Shown: piece after piece, positions 7,468 through 16,336 of the stretch
Numbering within the stretch: the stretch's first letter is position 1
Layout: every line of letters starts with the position of its first letter
Source: Thiotrichaceae bacterium UBA7359
Lineage (GTDB): Bacteria > Pseudomonadota > Gammaproteobacteria > Eutrophobiales > Eutrophobiaceae
DNA: 20,913 nt
Reading direction: 5' to 3'
Assembly: GCA_905182825.1 (NCBI GenBank)
Contig: CAJJDJ010000114.1
Span: 1 to 20,913, forward strand
The notes under the pieces: generated by a model
Databases searched by the model: none
Told to the model about the DNA's origin: nothing
What the model saw: the letters and a program-made list of their open reading frames with translations, nothing else
Program-made: the position numbers and the translations under genes

Positions 7468-8757
7468 TTAAATTTCAGCTGGAATACTTTCTGTACTCTC
7501 TTCAAGTAACTTTATACGTGCCATTTTTATTGAATTTTCAGAAACTTGTGTAACTTCTACAAGATAATCATCTATTTTCAATGTGGTTCCTGATTCGGGT
7601 ATAAATTCCAGATGTTCTAATAGAAGTCCATTTAAAGTTTTCGGTCCATCAGTCGGAAGCTTCCATTGTAATTGGCGATTTATCTCTCGAAGGTGAACCG
7701 AGCAGTCAATTAGATAAGAACCATCATCTTTATTTTGGATATCAAGATTATGAGTTTGCATGTCTGTTGTAAATTCACCGACAATTTCTTCCAATATATC
7801 TTCTAGTGTCACTAAACCCTGAATGACACCATACTCATCAACAACTATCCCAAAGCGACCTTTGTTGCGCTGAAAATTCGACATCTGAGTATGGAGGGGC
7901 GTACCTTTGGGAACAAAATAGCTATCGATCAGAATATCTTTTATGGCCTCATACGTAAGCTCATTTTTTTCCGATAGGAGCCGGGCAACATGCCGAAGGT
8001 GAATCACTCCGATAATATTATCGATGCTAGACTGATAAACTGGCAAGCGAGTATGTTGGCAATGACTTATTTGATCAATTATTTCATTTATAGGCTCGTT
8101 TAGATCTATCGCTACCACTTCATTTCTAGGAACCATAATGTCATCAACTGTCACATTTTCTAGTTCTAGTATATTTATCAGCATGCGTCGATGCCGTTGT
8201 GGTATCAAGTGCCCGGCTTCCAAAACAACAGTTCTTAACTCTTCTCTTGAAAGGTGATCAGCTTCTTGATCATTTAAGGATATTCCGATCAAACCTAATA
8301 AGCCATTTGAAACCCAGTTTATCAGCCAGACCGCTGGATATGCTAGCTTCATCATAGGTGCCAAGATGTAGCTTGCTGGAAATGCGATCAACTCTGGTTT
8401 CAGTGCTGCGATTGTTTTTGGCATAACCTCAGCAAAGATTAAAAATACCATCACTAATACAATGGGTGCTATTGCGACACCTAGATCACCGAATAAACGT
8501 ATTCCAACTAGCGTTGCTATTGAAGCAGCCATGAAATTAACCAGATTATTTCCTAGAAGAATGAGACCAATTAGACGATCAGGTCTTGAGAGTAGATTCT
8601 CAGAAATAATTGCACTTCGCATTCCTTCTTTTGCTAGATGACGCAAACGATAACGATTCAAGGCTATCATGGCAGTCTCTGAACTCGAGAAAAATGCAGA
8701 AAAAACAACTAAGCAGAATAGGATCCCTAATAGAATCGATATCGGAATGTCGTCCAA
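7468..8757 (-). CDS. corB: CNNM/CBS-domain membrane protein, YfjD/CorB (HlyC/CorC family)
   Basis: Inner-membrane protein of the DUF21 (CNNM) family, linked in bacteria to Mg2+ (Co2+) export or homeostasis. The N-terminal part (residues ~1-180) has about four membrane segments and the DUF21 signatures SSSETAMIALNRYRLRHLA and LLGNNLVNFMAA. A CBS pair follows (~205-325, starting with the IMVPRNEVVAI segment and including FGIVVDEYGVIQGLVTLEDI). A CorC/HlyC C-terminal domain then runs from about 340 to 420. Its 429 residues match E. coli YfjD. The start MDDIPISILLG aligns with the family's short periplasmic N-terminus. It is followed by a gap of 76 bases from ypjD, the same neighbour as in E. coli and relatives; the two probably share a transcript. 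Confidence 0.93.
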   Translation of the reverse strand: MDDIPISILLGILFCLVVFSAFFSSSETAMIALNRYRLRHLAKEGMRSAIISENLLSRPDRLIGLILLGNNLVNFMAASIATLVGIRLFGDLGVAIAPIVLVMVFLIFAEVMPKTIAALKPELIAFPASYILAPMMKLAYPAVWLINWVSNGLLGLIGISLNDQEADHLSREELRTVVLEAGHLIPQRHRRMLINILELENVTVDDIMVPRNEVVAIDLNEPINEIIDQISHCQHTRLPVYQSSIDNIIGVIHLRHVARLLSEKNELTYEAIKDILIDSYFVPKGTPLHTQMSNFQRNKGRFGIVVDEYGVIQGLVTLEDILEEIVGEFTTDMQTHNLDIQNKDDGSYLIDCSVHLREINRQLQWKLPTDGPKTLNGLLLEHLEFIPESGTTLKIDDYLVEVTQVSENSIKMARIKLLEESTESIPAEI

Positions 8758-8833
8758 GAAATAATGACCTCAGTTTTTAGAAGTATGTATTGTGATGTAT
8801 CACCCCGTACCTATGTCAAGCGATAGCTTTGAT

Positions 8834-9640
8834 TTAGACACGTTGTAAAACAACTTCAAGGACAAATTTTGAACCAAAATAAGCGAGTAATAATGCCATA
8901 AAGCCACCTAATGCCCAACGGATTATTTTTTTACCACGCCAACCGGCCGACCATCTTCCCCAGAGTAAAATGGCATAAATGAGCCATGCCATGATCGATA
9001 ACATTGTTTTATGTGCCAAATGTTGCGTGAAAATGTCATCTATAAACATCGTTCCAGATACAAGACTAAGGCTCAGCAGGAAAAAGCCGATGATAATGAT
9101 TTGTATTAGTAGACCTTCCATTATCTGTAGAGGAGGCAGTTTACTCATAATGATAAAGGCATGTTTTTCTTTAATTAATTTCTCCTGTAAAGCTAGCATA
9201 AGAGCCTGAATAGCACTGATCATTAATAAACTGTAAGCGCAGATAGATAATAATATGTGAACGCGCAAACCTATTGATAAGGAATCACTTAGAAATCGTT
9301 CATCCAAGATAAAAAGCTCAAGTAAAATGGCTAAGCCAGCGATTGGAAAAAGTATCAGAAGTAGGTTTTCCAATGGACGAAACAATGAAGTGACTAGTAC
9401 TATGAGTGTGACCAGCCAGCTCACCAATGAAACCGCATTGAAAAATCCAAAATCAAACCCACTACTTAAAACAATTGATTGATACAATAAATGAGCATGT
9501 AAAATGATTACTGTAAAACCGATTATCATAAATACAATACGCGTTCTTTTTAAAATATTGGATGACCCAAACATTTTAATACCTAACAAACATGTACATA
9601 TCACATATAATGTGACGGCTGTAACAGTTTGAAAAATCAT
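8834..9640 (-). CDS. ypjD: YpjD, cytochrome c assembly (CcsA/HemX-like) inner-membrane protein
   Basis: Integral membrane protein of 268 residues with about eight hydrophobic segments. The C-terminal half is diagnostic for YpjD: the SGTMFIDDIFTQHLAHKT loop, the SIMAWLIYAILLWGRW segment, the basic GWRGKKIIRW turn and the final ALGGFMALLLAYFGSKFVLE segment. The conserved His residues in QHLAHKT resemble those near haem in CcsA-type proteins. The family shares the cytochrome c assembly domain, but the E. coli member has no firmly assigned role, so haem handling here is inference from family. It is transcribed divergently from ffh across a 164-base spacer, as in E. coli. Confidence 0.92.
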   Translation of the reverse strand: MIFQTVTAVTLYVICTCLLGIKMFGSSNILKRTRIVFMIIGFTVIILHAHLLYQSIVLSSGFDFGFFNAVSLVSWLVTLIVLVTSLFRPLENLLLILFPIAGLAILLELFILDERFLSDSLSIGLRVHILLSICAYSLLMISAIQALMLALQEKLIKEKHAFIIMSKLPPLQIMEGLLIQIIIIGFFLLSLSLVSGTMFIDDIFTQHLAHKTMLSIMAWLIYAILLWGRWSAGWRGKKIIRWALGGFMALLLAYFGSKFVLEVVLQRV

Positions 9641-9724
9641 AGTTTAAAATCTATCATATCCATTGTCAGATGATTGCATATTCTGACAGTCTGTAAAAGT
9701 GTTGATTATGCTATAAACAGGCGA

Positions 9725-9760
9725 ATAACTTCTTAAGTTATAGAATTAATAAGTTAGAAT
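9725..9760 (+). promoter_or_regulatory. repeat cluster in the ypjD-ffh divergent promoter region
   Basis: A perfect inverted repeat ATAACTT-CTT-AAGTTAT (9725-9741) runs into two copies of a direct repeat, AAGTTATAGAAT (9735-9746) and AAGTTAGAAT (9751-9760). Each copy ends in a -10-like TAGAAT. The site lies 45-80 bases upstream of ffh in the spacer shared with divergent ypjD. It could be an operator or overlapping -10 elements; I see no matching -35 box at proper spacing. The repeats are observed and the function is inferred. Confidence 0.3.
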
Positions 9761-9804
9761 AACGAGATATTTAACTAATTTTAAATTGACGAATTCAAAA
9801 CGCT

Positions 9805-11172
9805 ATGTTCGATGCTCTATCTGATAAATTAACTCGAGTTTTTAAAGATCTCCGTGGTCATGGCCGACTAAGCGAAGATAATGTCAATGATGGATTGCGT
9901 GAAGTGCGCATGGCACTGCTTGAAGCTGATGTCGCTTTACCGGTTGTGCTTGATTTTATACAGCATGTACGAGTTCGTTCTTTGGACAAAGCAGTTCTCA
10001 GCAGCCTCACTCCGGGACAGGCACTAATTAAAATCGTTAATGAAGAGTTGATTTCTCTAATGGGAGAAAACAACGAACCTCTAAATCTAAAAGCACAACC
10101 TCCCGCCGTTATTCTTCTGGCTGGATTGCAAGGTGCAGGTAAAACGACTACCGCTGCAAAATTGGGTCGTTGGATTCAACTCAAAGAGAATAAAAAAGTT
10201 GCTGTTGTCAGTTGCGATGTATACCGACCAGCGGCTATCAAACAATTGCAGACTTTGGCGAATGAAAATGATTTGCTCTGGATTGAAAGTAAAGAAACTG
10301 AAGAACCTTCTGTCATAGTAACAAATGCAGTTGATACAGCTCGACGCCAATTGATAGAGGTACTTATTGTAGATAGTGCAGGTAGATTGCATGTCGATGA
10401 TAATATGATGCAAGAAATCAAATCTATTCATGATGAAATCACACCTGTTGAAACCTTATTCGTTATCGATAGTATGATGGGACAAGATGCTATTAATGCT
10501 GCTGCTGCATTTAATAATGCATTGCCATTAACAGGTACGATCTTGACCAAGACTGATGGTGATGCACGTGGTGGAGCGGTATTAACTGTTAAACATGTTA
10601 CTGGCAAACCAATTAAATTTGTTGGTACCGGTGAAAAAATTGATGCGTTAACGCCATTTCATCCAGAGCGTATTGCTTCTCGAATATTAGGAATGGGCGA
10701 TGTCCTGAGTCTGATTGAAGAAGTAGAAGAAAAAACAGATCAAAAACAAGCCCTCAAATTAGCGAAAAAACTTAAAACAGGAAAAGGTTTTAATTTAGAA
10801 GACTTTCGTCAACAGTTAACACAAATGGGAAGTATGGGTGGTATTGCGGGGTTGATGGACAAAATACCCGGGATGTCACAATTACCCCCCGGTACAGCAG
10901 CACAGGTTAATGATAAGGAGTTTATTAAATTAGGTGCGATTATTGATTCCATGACACGTAAAGAGCGCGTAGATATCACTATAATTAATGGATCACGTAA
11001 GAAACGAATTGCTAGCGGCTCGGGAACACAAATTCAAGATATCAATAAATTATTAAAACAATTTAAACAAATGCAAAAAATGATGAAAAAAATGACTGGC
11101 AAAGGGGGCATGGCTAAGATGTTGCGCGGAATGGGAGGTAATATGCCGCCAACAGGGGTACCATTTAAATAA
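9805..11172 (+). CDS. ffh: signal recognition particle protein Ffh (SRP54)
   Basis: GTPase that with 4.5S RNA recognises signal sequences of nascent inner-membrane proteins and docks with FtsY. The N domain starts MFDALSDKLTRVFKDLRGHGRLSE. The G domain holds G1 GLQGAGKTTTAAKLG (residues ~107-121), the DVYRPAA insertion motif, G3 DSAGRLH and G4 TKTDGDARGG. The Met-rich M domain begins near GMGDVLSLIEE (~298) and ends in the RNA-binding ERVDITIINGSRKKRIASG segment and a KQMQKMMKKM helix. Its 455 residues are close to the 453 of E. coli. maeB begins two bases after its stop, whereas rpsP is the more usual downstream gene. Confidence 0.97.
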   Translation: MFDALSDKLTRVFKDLRGHGRLSEDNVNDGLREVRMALLEADVALPVVLDFIQHVRVRSLDKAVLSSLTPGQALIKIVNEELISLMGENNEPLNLKAQPPAVILLAGLQGAGKTTTAAKLGRWIQLKENKKVAVVSCDVYRPAAIKQLQTLANENDLLWIESKETEEPSVIVTNAVDTARRQLIEVLIVDSAGRLHVDDNMMQEIKSIHDEITPVETLFVIDSMMGQDAINAAAAFNNALPLTGTILTKTDGDARGGAVLTVKHVTGKPIKFVGTGEKIDALTPFHPERIASRILGMGDVLSLIEEVEEKTDQKQALKLAKKLKTGKGFNLEDFRQQLTQMGSMGGIAGLMDKIPGMSQLPPGTAAQVNDKEFIKLGAIIDSMTRKERVDITIINGSRKKRIASGSGTQIQDINKLLKQFKQMQKMMKKMTGKGGMAKMLRGMGGNMPPTGVPFK

Positions 11173-11174
11173 TA

Positions 11175-13415
11175 ATGACTGACGAAACAGAAAAGTCCGC
11201 TCTAGATTACCATCGCTTTCCCAAACCAGGGAAAATTGAAATATCCGCAACGAAGCCTCTAGCAAACCAACGTGACTTAGCCTTGGCTTATAGCCCAGGG
11301 GTGGCTGAGCCATGCAAAGCCATCGTGACGGAAAGCCGAATGGCTGCTGAATTAACTGCGCGTTCAAACCTTGTTGCAGTTGTTACAAATGGTACGGCTG
11401 TATTAGGATTGGGTGATATTGGACCTTTAGCAGCTAAACCGGTGATGGAAGGAAAGGCGGTACTATTTAAAAAGTTTGCTGGTATTGATGTATTTGATCT
11501 TGAAATTGATGAAAAAGATCCAGATAAACTTATCGATATTATTGCCAGTCTAGAACCTACTTTTGGTGGTATAAATCTTGAAGATATACGTTCGCCAGAA
11601 TGTTTTTTGGTCGAAGGTAAATTACGAAAAAGATTAAAGATACCAGTTTTTCATGATGATCAACACGGTACGGCTATTATTGTTGCAGCTGGTATTATTA
11701 ATGCGTTAAAAATTGTTGATAAAAATATTTCTAAAGTTAAGTTGGTTACAACTGGGGCTGGTGCAGCAGGTATCGCTTGTCTTAAGTTGCTCGTTAAGCT
11801 GGGTATGAAAAAAGATAATATTATTGCCGTTGATCATGTTGGTGTTATTTATAAATCGAGACGCGTTGAGCAAACACCACACAAACGTTTGTTTGCAAGT
11901 AATACTAAGTTAAGAACTCTGACTGATGTGATGAAAGATGCAGATATTTTCCTTGGATTATCAGCTCCTGGTATTTTAAAACAAGAGATGGTGAGAAGCA
12001 TGGCTGATAACCCCATCGTATTTGCTTTGGCGAATCCTATCCCAGAAATACTGCCGGAAGAGATTAAGGCAGTGCGAGATGATGCCATCATTGCTACAGG
12101 AAGGTCAGACTACCCTAATCAGGTTAATAATGTGCTGTGTTTCCCTTTTATATTCCGAGGTGCTCTTGATGTCGTCGCCACGACAATCAATGATGAGATG
12201 AAGATCGCTATGGTGAATGCTTTAGCAAATATGGCTAAAGAAGAGACACCTGAGTCCGTTATTTCTGTTTACGGTGGAAAAGAGTTCAAATTTGGTCGGG
12301 AATATTTAATTCCAAAGCCTTTCGATCCAAGATTAATTGTTAAGCTCGCTCCTGCAATAGCACAGGCAGCAATGGATAGTGGTGTTGCTACGCGACCGAT
12401 AGAAGACATGGAAGTCTATCGTCAACATTTATCACAATATGTTTTTGAATCAGTTATCTTAATGAAGCCACTGTTTGAGAGAGCTAAAAGTGACCCTAAG
12501 CGACTGGTTTATGCAGAAGGTGAACAAACAAAAATTTTACATAGTATTCAGTCAGTGTTTGATGAAGGTTTGGCCAAACCGATTCTTATAGGTGATCCAG
12601 ATATTATAGAAAATAGAATCAAACACATGGGACTCCGTCTTAGACCGAATATTGATATACAGATCGTCGAGCCTACTGCGTATATGAATAAGATGAATAT
12701 TAATCATGGTGGCATGACAGAGATGAACACCTGTGTGGCTACTAGGATGATAAAGCAAGGAGAAGCTGATGCCATGATTTGTGGGACAGATGGATATTTT
12801 CATGACCATCTTGCACATGTCATAAAAGAATTAGGACTTAATGAAGAATATAATCAGGCAGCAGCAGTTAATGTGTTGTTGCTTAAAAAAGGAGCATATT
12901 TTATTTGTGATACAGCCGTAACTGCTGATCCTACGGCAGAACAAATTGCAAATAATACTATGTTAGCCGCACAAGCGGTGCAGCGTTTTGGATTGATACC
13001 AAAAGTTGCTTTACTGTCTTTTTCAAATGGAGATAATATTGACTCAGAAACAACTCAGAAGATGGTTATGGCAATGAGTATACTTCATAAGCAGAATCCT
13101 GATTTAGAAGTGCAGGGACCAATCAGGGCGGATGCTGCATTACTGAAAGATATACGTCGACGCGTATTGCCGTATTCAAAACTGGTTGAAAATGCAAACC
13201 TACTGATTATGCCTAATCTCGATGCTGCTAAGATTGCATATGATATGGTCAAAGTTTTAGGTGAGGCGGTATCGATTGGTCCAATTCTAGTTGGACTTAA
13301 TCATCCTGTGCATATACTGACACCGTCATCAACGGTACGTCGAATACTGAATGCCAGCGCTATTGCTGTTGTTGATGCGCAGATAAAAGCGAACGAATCG
13401 GAGTCTTTATTATAA
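11175..13415 (+). CDS. maeB: NADP-dependent malic enzyme MaeB (malic enzyme fused to PTA-like domain)
   Basis: Oxidative decarboxylation of malate to pyruvate and CO2, with reduction of NADP, in the cytosol. The 746 residues split into three parts. An N-terminal malic domain contains YHRFPKPGKIEI and LALAYSPGVAEPC. An NAD(P)-binding domain contains GAGAAGIACLKLL (residues ~196-208). From about residue 430 a phosphotransacetylase-like domain follows, beginning near ESVILMKPLFERAK and containing RLVYAEGE, GPILVGL and the final TVRRILNASAIAVVDAQ. This is the MaeB architecture (E. coli 759 residues). In characterised members the PTA-like part is regulatory, giving acetyl-CoA control, rather than catalytic. 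Translation is probably coupled to ffh, whose stop lies two bases upstream. Coupling to the neighbouring dehydrogenase cluster is metabolic only, since that cluster is on the other strand. Confidence 0.96.
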   Translation: MTDETEKSALDYHRFPKPGKIEISATKPLANQRDLALAYSPGVAEPCKAIVTESRMAAELTARSNLVAVVTNGTAVLGLGDIGPLAAKPVMEGKAVLFKKFAGIDVFDLEIDEKDPDKLIDIIASLEPTFGGINLEDIRSPECFLVEGKLRKRLKIPVFHDDQHGTAIIVAAGIINALKIVDKNISKVKLVTTGAGAAGIACLKLLVKLGMKKDNIIAVDHVGVIYKSRRVEQTPHKRLFASNTKLRTLTDVMKDADIFLGLSAPGILKQEMVRSMADNPIVFALANPIPEILPEEIKAVRDDAIIATGRSDYPNQVNNVLCFPFIFRGALDVVATTINDEMKIAMVNALANMAKEETPESVISVYGGKEFKFGREYLIPKPFDPRLIVKLAPAIAQAAMDSGVATRPIEDMEVYRQHLSQYVFESVILMKPLFERAKSDPKRLVYAEGEQTKILHSIQSVFDEGLAKPILIGDPDIIENRIKHMGLRLRPNIDIQIVEPTAYMNKMNINHGGMTEMNTCVATRMIKQGEADAMICGTDGYFHDHLAHVIKELGLNEEYNQAAAVNVLLLKKGAYFICDTAVTADPTAEQIANNTMLAAQAVQRFGLIPKVALLSFSNGDNIDSETTQKMVMAMSILHKQNPDLEVQGPIRADAALLKDIRRRVLPYSKLVENANLLIMPNLDAAKIAYDMVKVLGEAVSIGPILVGLNHPVHILTPSSTVRRILNASAIAVVDAQIKANESESLL

Positions 13416-13437
13416 GCATTTTAAAACGCATTTTTTT
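13416..13437 (+). terminator. weak candidate terminator after maeB
   Basis: Directly after the maeB stop, GCATTTTAAAACGC can fold into a short imperfect AT-rich stem followed by seven T. The stem is poor (one A-C mismatch), so the call rests mainly on position and the T-run. A further inverted repeat CCTTCA/TGAAGG lies a little downstream, without a T-tract. Confidence 0.3.
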
Positions 13438-13589
13438 CGTATTACCTTCATTAGTTCTATGCTTGAAGGCCAACAGATTAGGGTTTTCTCATGCATTTAC
13501 TATAGACTCTGCTTCTCTTATTGACATTCTTCTCTGAAGAAAATAATTAAGTGCTCGTAACCAAAAAATTTACTGTTTTGAAATAAATG

Positions 13590-14099
13590 TCAAAATTTAA
13601 ATAATTTTCTCTCAGGTTTTAACATGAATATTGCCAAAATTGCGGCTATAGTAATACTGCTGAAACAAATTAGACTCCATTCGGGTATAGATAGGCCTAT
13701 AAATTGCCATTGAATCTCAGCACATTCCCCAGAACCACTGAGTATCATCTTTAATGCCTGCCCAAAAGGAAACACTTCAAGCATATATTCCAGCCCAGGC
13801 CCACATTCAGGAACTAATTCTGATGGTAAGTGCTGCAGCCATGTCTGTCTGCCGGCAATGGCAACACCAATCAAAGCGAAAACAATCAATAGAATGTTGT
13901 ATGTGATTCGAAAGAGACCTATAGGGTTATGAATAGAGCCTATAAGTGCAAGAACAGAAATTGCTATATAGCTAAATCGTTGAAACGCGCATAATGGACA
14001 AGTCTCAAGTTCTTTGACATGCTCTAAATAAAACCCAAAGCTGAGTAAAGATAAACTGATAGTAAAAAGAAAGATAAAGAATAATCTTGAAGTTAGCAT
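13590..14099 (-). CDS. dsbB: disulfide bond formation protein DsbB
   Basis: Inner-membrane quinone reductase that reoxidises periplasmic DsbA and passes electrons to ubiquinone. The 169 residues include four membrane segments (~5-23, 42-60, 65-84 and 142-162). The two redox-active cysteine pairs are present: Cys34-Cys37 in CPLCAFQRF, and Cys99 with Cys126 in the large periplasmic loop (PECGPGLEY and SGSGECAEIQWQFIGLS). The E. coli protein is 176 residues. It is the last gene of the - strand series, 231 bases downstream of the hydrolase gene, and it may have its own promoter. No DsbA gene is in the window. Confidence 0.95.
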   Translation of the reverse strand: MLTSRLFFIFLFTISLSLLSFGFYLEHVKELETCPLCAFQRFSYIAISVLALIGSIHNPIGLFRITYNILLIVFALIGVAIAGRQTWLQHLPSELVPECGPGLEYMLEVFPFGQALKMILSGSGECAEIQWQFIGLSIPEWSLICFSSITIAAILAIFMLKPERKLFKF

Positions 14100-14223
14100 A
14101 GCGTTATTATTGTTTTTTGGCGTAATTTTGAAAAATAGTTAATATCAATGTCATATCCAACGAGACATACTATCTTGAAGATACTGAAAATAAAAATAAT
14201 TTCATGAATTGCTGGTTTATTGC

Positions 14224-14239
14224 GTTGTTAAAAAACAAC
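14224..14239. repeat. short inverted repeat upstream of dsbB
   Basis: GTTGTT-AAAA-AACAAC, a perfect six-base inverted repeat with a four-base centre, in the 231-base gap between the hydrolase stop and the dsbB start. It is an operator or weak terminator hairpin candidate; there is no T-run on the - strand side. Nothing else is identified in this gap. Confidence 0.25.
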
Positions 14240-14330
14240 AATAATCACTATATTAATTTATAATCACTCTTATATTTCATCAAGTTTTGCATGATTATCA
14301 TTCCTGAGAAATCGAACATTTAGTAGATGA

Positions 14331-15299
14331 TCATCTGAATTTTTGTTGAAAAAATTCTGCAAGTCTCTTTTCGCTCCAACTTTTTACCTTGAAGGGCGAC
14401 TCCTCATAAATAAAACCAACATGGCCACCCTGGTCTGAGAGTTCTAATGTGACATCATTTGATAAATCACTTTCATTGGGGAGCGAGCTTTGATTCATGA
14501 ATGGGTCGTCTTTGCTGTGGAGTATTAGAGTTGGAATATTTATATTTTTTATGAATTTTTTGCAACTTGACTTAGCATAATAGTCATCAACGCTAATGAA
14601 CCCGTGCATGGGTGCTATAACGTTATGGTCGAAAGAGTAGAAGTCTGTCCATTCTTTTAATTTTTCTAAATTGATAGGTGCTGGTTTCTCTTTGAATTTA
14701 CTTCGTATTTTTTTGTTGAGGCTCCTGATCAAATACCACTGATATATTCTAGAGAATCCTGTTTCTAATTCTTTGGCACATATGGCTAAATCAAAAGGAA
14801 CTGAAATTGCTATTGCTGCTGTTAATGGACAATTCGCACCTTGCTCACCCAGGTATTTAATTAGGGCATTACCACCAAGAGATATACCTATCGCTGCAAT
14901 TTTTCTATCAGGATATCGATTTATTAATTCGATGATAATAGAATTGATGTCGGCTGTATCACCCGCATGATAGCTTCGATCAAAACGATTGTGTCGGCCG
15001 CTGCAACCACGAAAATGCATGAGTATGCCTTGCCAGCCAGAATCTGTAATGGTTTTTAATATGCCTTTCACATATGGAGAGTTTATAGATCCCTCGAGGC
15101 CATGGAGCAGTAGAATTATAGGAACAATTTCTCTTTTTTCAGTCCAAACGAGGTCAACGAAGTCACCATCAGATAATTTAAATTCTTCATTGATAATATT
15201 TAAGGGAATCGATTTATGAAATAGTGACGAATAGAGGGTTTGTAAATGACGGTTGGAACACCACCATGCAGGTTTGAAATTACTTTTGATGATGTTGAT
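14331..15299 (-). CDS. yheT: YheT-family alpha/beta hydrolase, no canonical start codon for the conserved N-terminus
   Basis: Alpha/beta hydrolase of the YheT/EMB8 (ABHD1/3-like) family; substrate unknown to me. The stop-free frame runs from 15311 and encodes the family's N-terminal signatures: PAWWCSNRHLQTL (residues ~10-22 counting from the ATC at 15299), LSDGDFVDLVW and LLLHGLEGS (~63-71), the oxyanion-hole region. Next come FRGCSGRHNRFDRSYHAGDT, the nucleophile motif GISLGG (Ser ~140), HSKDDP (acid) and GGHVGFI (His). From 15299 the length is about 322 residues, near the family's 320-340. No ATG, GTG or TTG exists in frame before the conserved region. The first GTG, at 15071, would remove the HLQT and HG motifs. 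It is either an unusual start (an ATC near AAGG), a lost start codon, or a sequence error. It lies 29 bases after ygfZ, so probably the same transcript. Confidence 0.8.
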   Translation of the reverse strand: MNIIKSNFKPAWWCSNRHLQTLYSSLFHKSIPLNIINEEFKLSDGDFVDLVWTEKREIVPIILLLHGLEGSINSPYVKGILKTITDSGWQGILMHFRGCSGRHNRFDRSYHAGDTADINSIIIELINRYPDRKIAAIGISLGGNALIKYLGEQGANCPLTAAIAISVPFDLAICAKELETGFSRIYQWYLIRSLNKKIRSKFKEKPAPINLEKLKEWTDFYSFDHNVIAPMHGFISVDDYYAKSSCKKFIKNINIPTLILHSKDDPFMNQSSLPNESDLSNDVTLELSDQGGHVGFIYEESPFKVKSWSEKRLAEFFQQKFR

Positions 15300-15328
15300 T
15301 GATGAAGTACCTTAATAATTTTTATTTA

Positions 15329-16327
15329 TCAATTGGTATCATAAGGTAGGTCGACAATCGTGATTTGTTGATTATTAATAATTAGTTTATCATTTAATTT
15401 ATCTAACATAATTACCGCTAGCGCATAGCATAAACCATTAGGATGCATTGCTGAATTTATAATCGCGCCTGCCTTGTTATTAGATGGTTCTGAAATTAGT
15501 TGTTCGCCAATAGATAATAGATGTTTTGATTGTATCAAGCTAACTCGTTTTTTTACTTCTCCACGATAATGTAATCGTGCAATAACTTCTTGACCAGGGT
15601 AACAACCTTTTTGATAACTTAACCCGTTTATGACATCAATATTTAACATCTGTGGTAAGTACTGTTCTTTAGTTAATGTTGTCACCCATGGCAGGCCAGC
15701 AAGAATATCAAGTATATTCCATAGAGAACTTCTCGACATGGGCATGCTCTTTTTAAACTTTGATATGTTATTAATCAATTCTACGATGTTTCCGGTAATT
15801 AGGTGACGACCAGAACCATCGGGATGACAAATAATAATTTGGTCATCAAAGATGTTTATTTCTCCGGGGCTTGTTGGTGAATTTTTCATTGATGAAATAA
15901 GAACATTACAATTAGCCAGGCCTACTAAAGGTGATGAGTCTGAGATATCATTTATAAATACATTAGAACGCATGACAAACATTAGAAGTCTTTTTTGTAC
16001 AAACTCTTTTAAGTCTTCTTTAAATATCAATAGATAAGCAATACCAGTGTTAATAATAATAAAATTTGTGATTAATTGACCTTTAGAATTACACCACCCG
16101 GAAATTTGTGCGGCATTATTTTCAATAAAGTTTAGATCATTGATGAATTGACCATGCAGAAACTCATGACGATCATTCCCACTAACTGCTAGCATTGCAA
16201 ATCCGGAAAGGGGTACGACTAAAGGAGTACCTGAAAGATTGATGTCTGAATTACTAAAATCGATAACATCATTATCTTGTATTAATTCACCTGCTTGTTT
16301 TAGAAAGGCTTGCCAGTTCGCTTGCAT
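15329..16327 (-). CDS. ygfZ: folate-binding protein YgfZ
   Basis: Tetrahydrofolate-dependent protein related to the glycine cleavage T-protein, needed for the activity or maintenance of some Fe-S enzymes (MiaB in E. coli). The diagnostic motif KGCYPGQE, with its functionally required Cys, lies at residues 240-247, followed by VIARLHYRGEVKKR. The N-terminal part shows FLHGQFINDL and GWCNSKGQLI, typical of the GcvT-like fold. Length 332 against 326 in E. coli. It is placed 9 bases after sdhE in the same orientation. In E. coli ygfZ is also next to sdhE, but divergent. The context suggests service to SdhB or other Fe-S enzymes; that is inference. Confidence 0.93.
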   Translation of the reverse strand: MQANWQAFLKQAGELIQDNDVIDFSNSDINLSGTPLVVPLSGFAMLAVSGNDRHEFLHGQFINDLNFIENNAAQISGWCNSKGQLITNFIIINTGIAYLLIFKEDLKEFVQKRLLMFVMRSNVFINDISDSSPLVGLANCNVLISSMKNSPTSPGEINIFDDQIIICHPDGSGRHLITGNIVELINNISKFKKSMPMSRSSLWNILDILAGLPWVTTLTKEQYLPQMLNIDVINGLSYQKGCYPGQEVIARLHYRGEVKKRVSLIQSKHLLSIGEQLISEPSNNKAGAIINSAMHPNGLCYALAVIMLDKLNDKLIINNQQITIVDLPYDTN

Positions 16328-16336
16328 AATTGTAGT

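Noticed and set aside
10087..10431. 114-residue - strand frame
   Set aside because: Antisense to the ffh G domain, with a Cys/Phe/Ser-rich sequence without family features.
11053..11367. 104-residue - strand frame across the ffh-maeB junction
   Set aside because: Overlaps two strongly conserved genes on the other strand.
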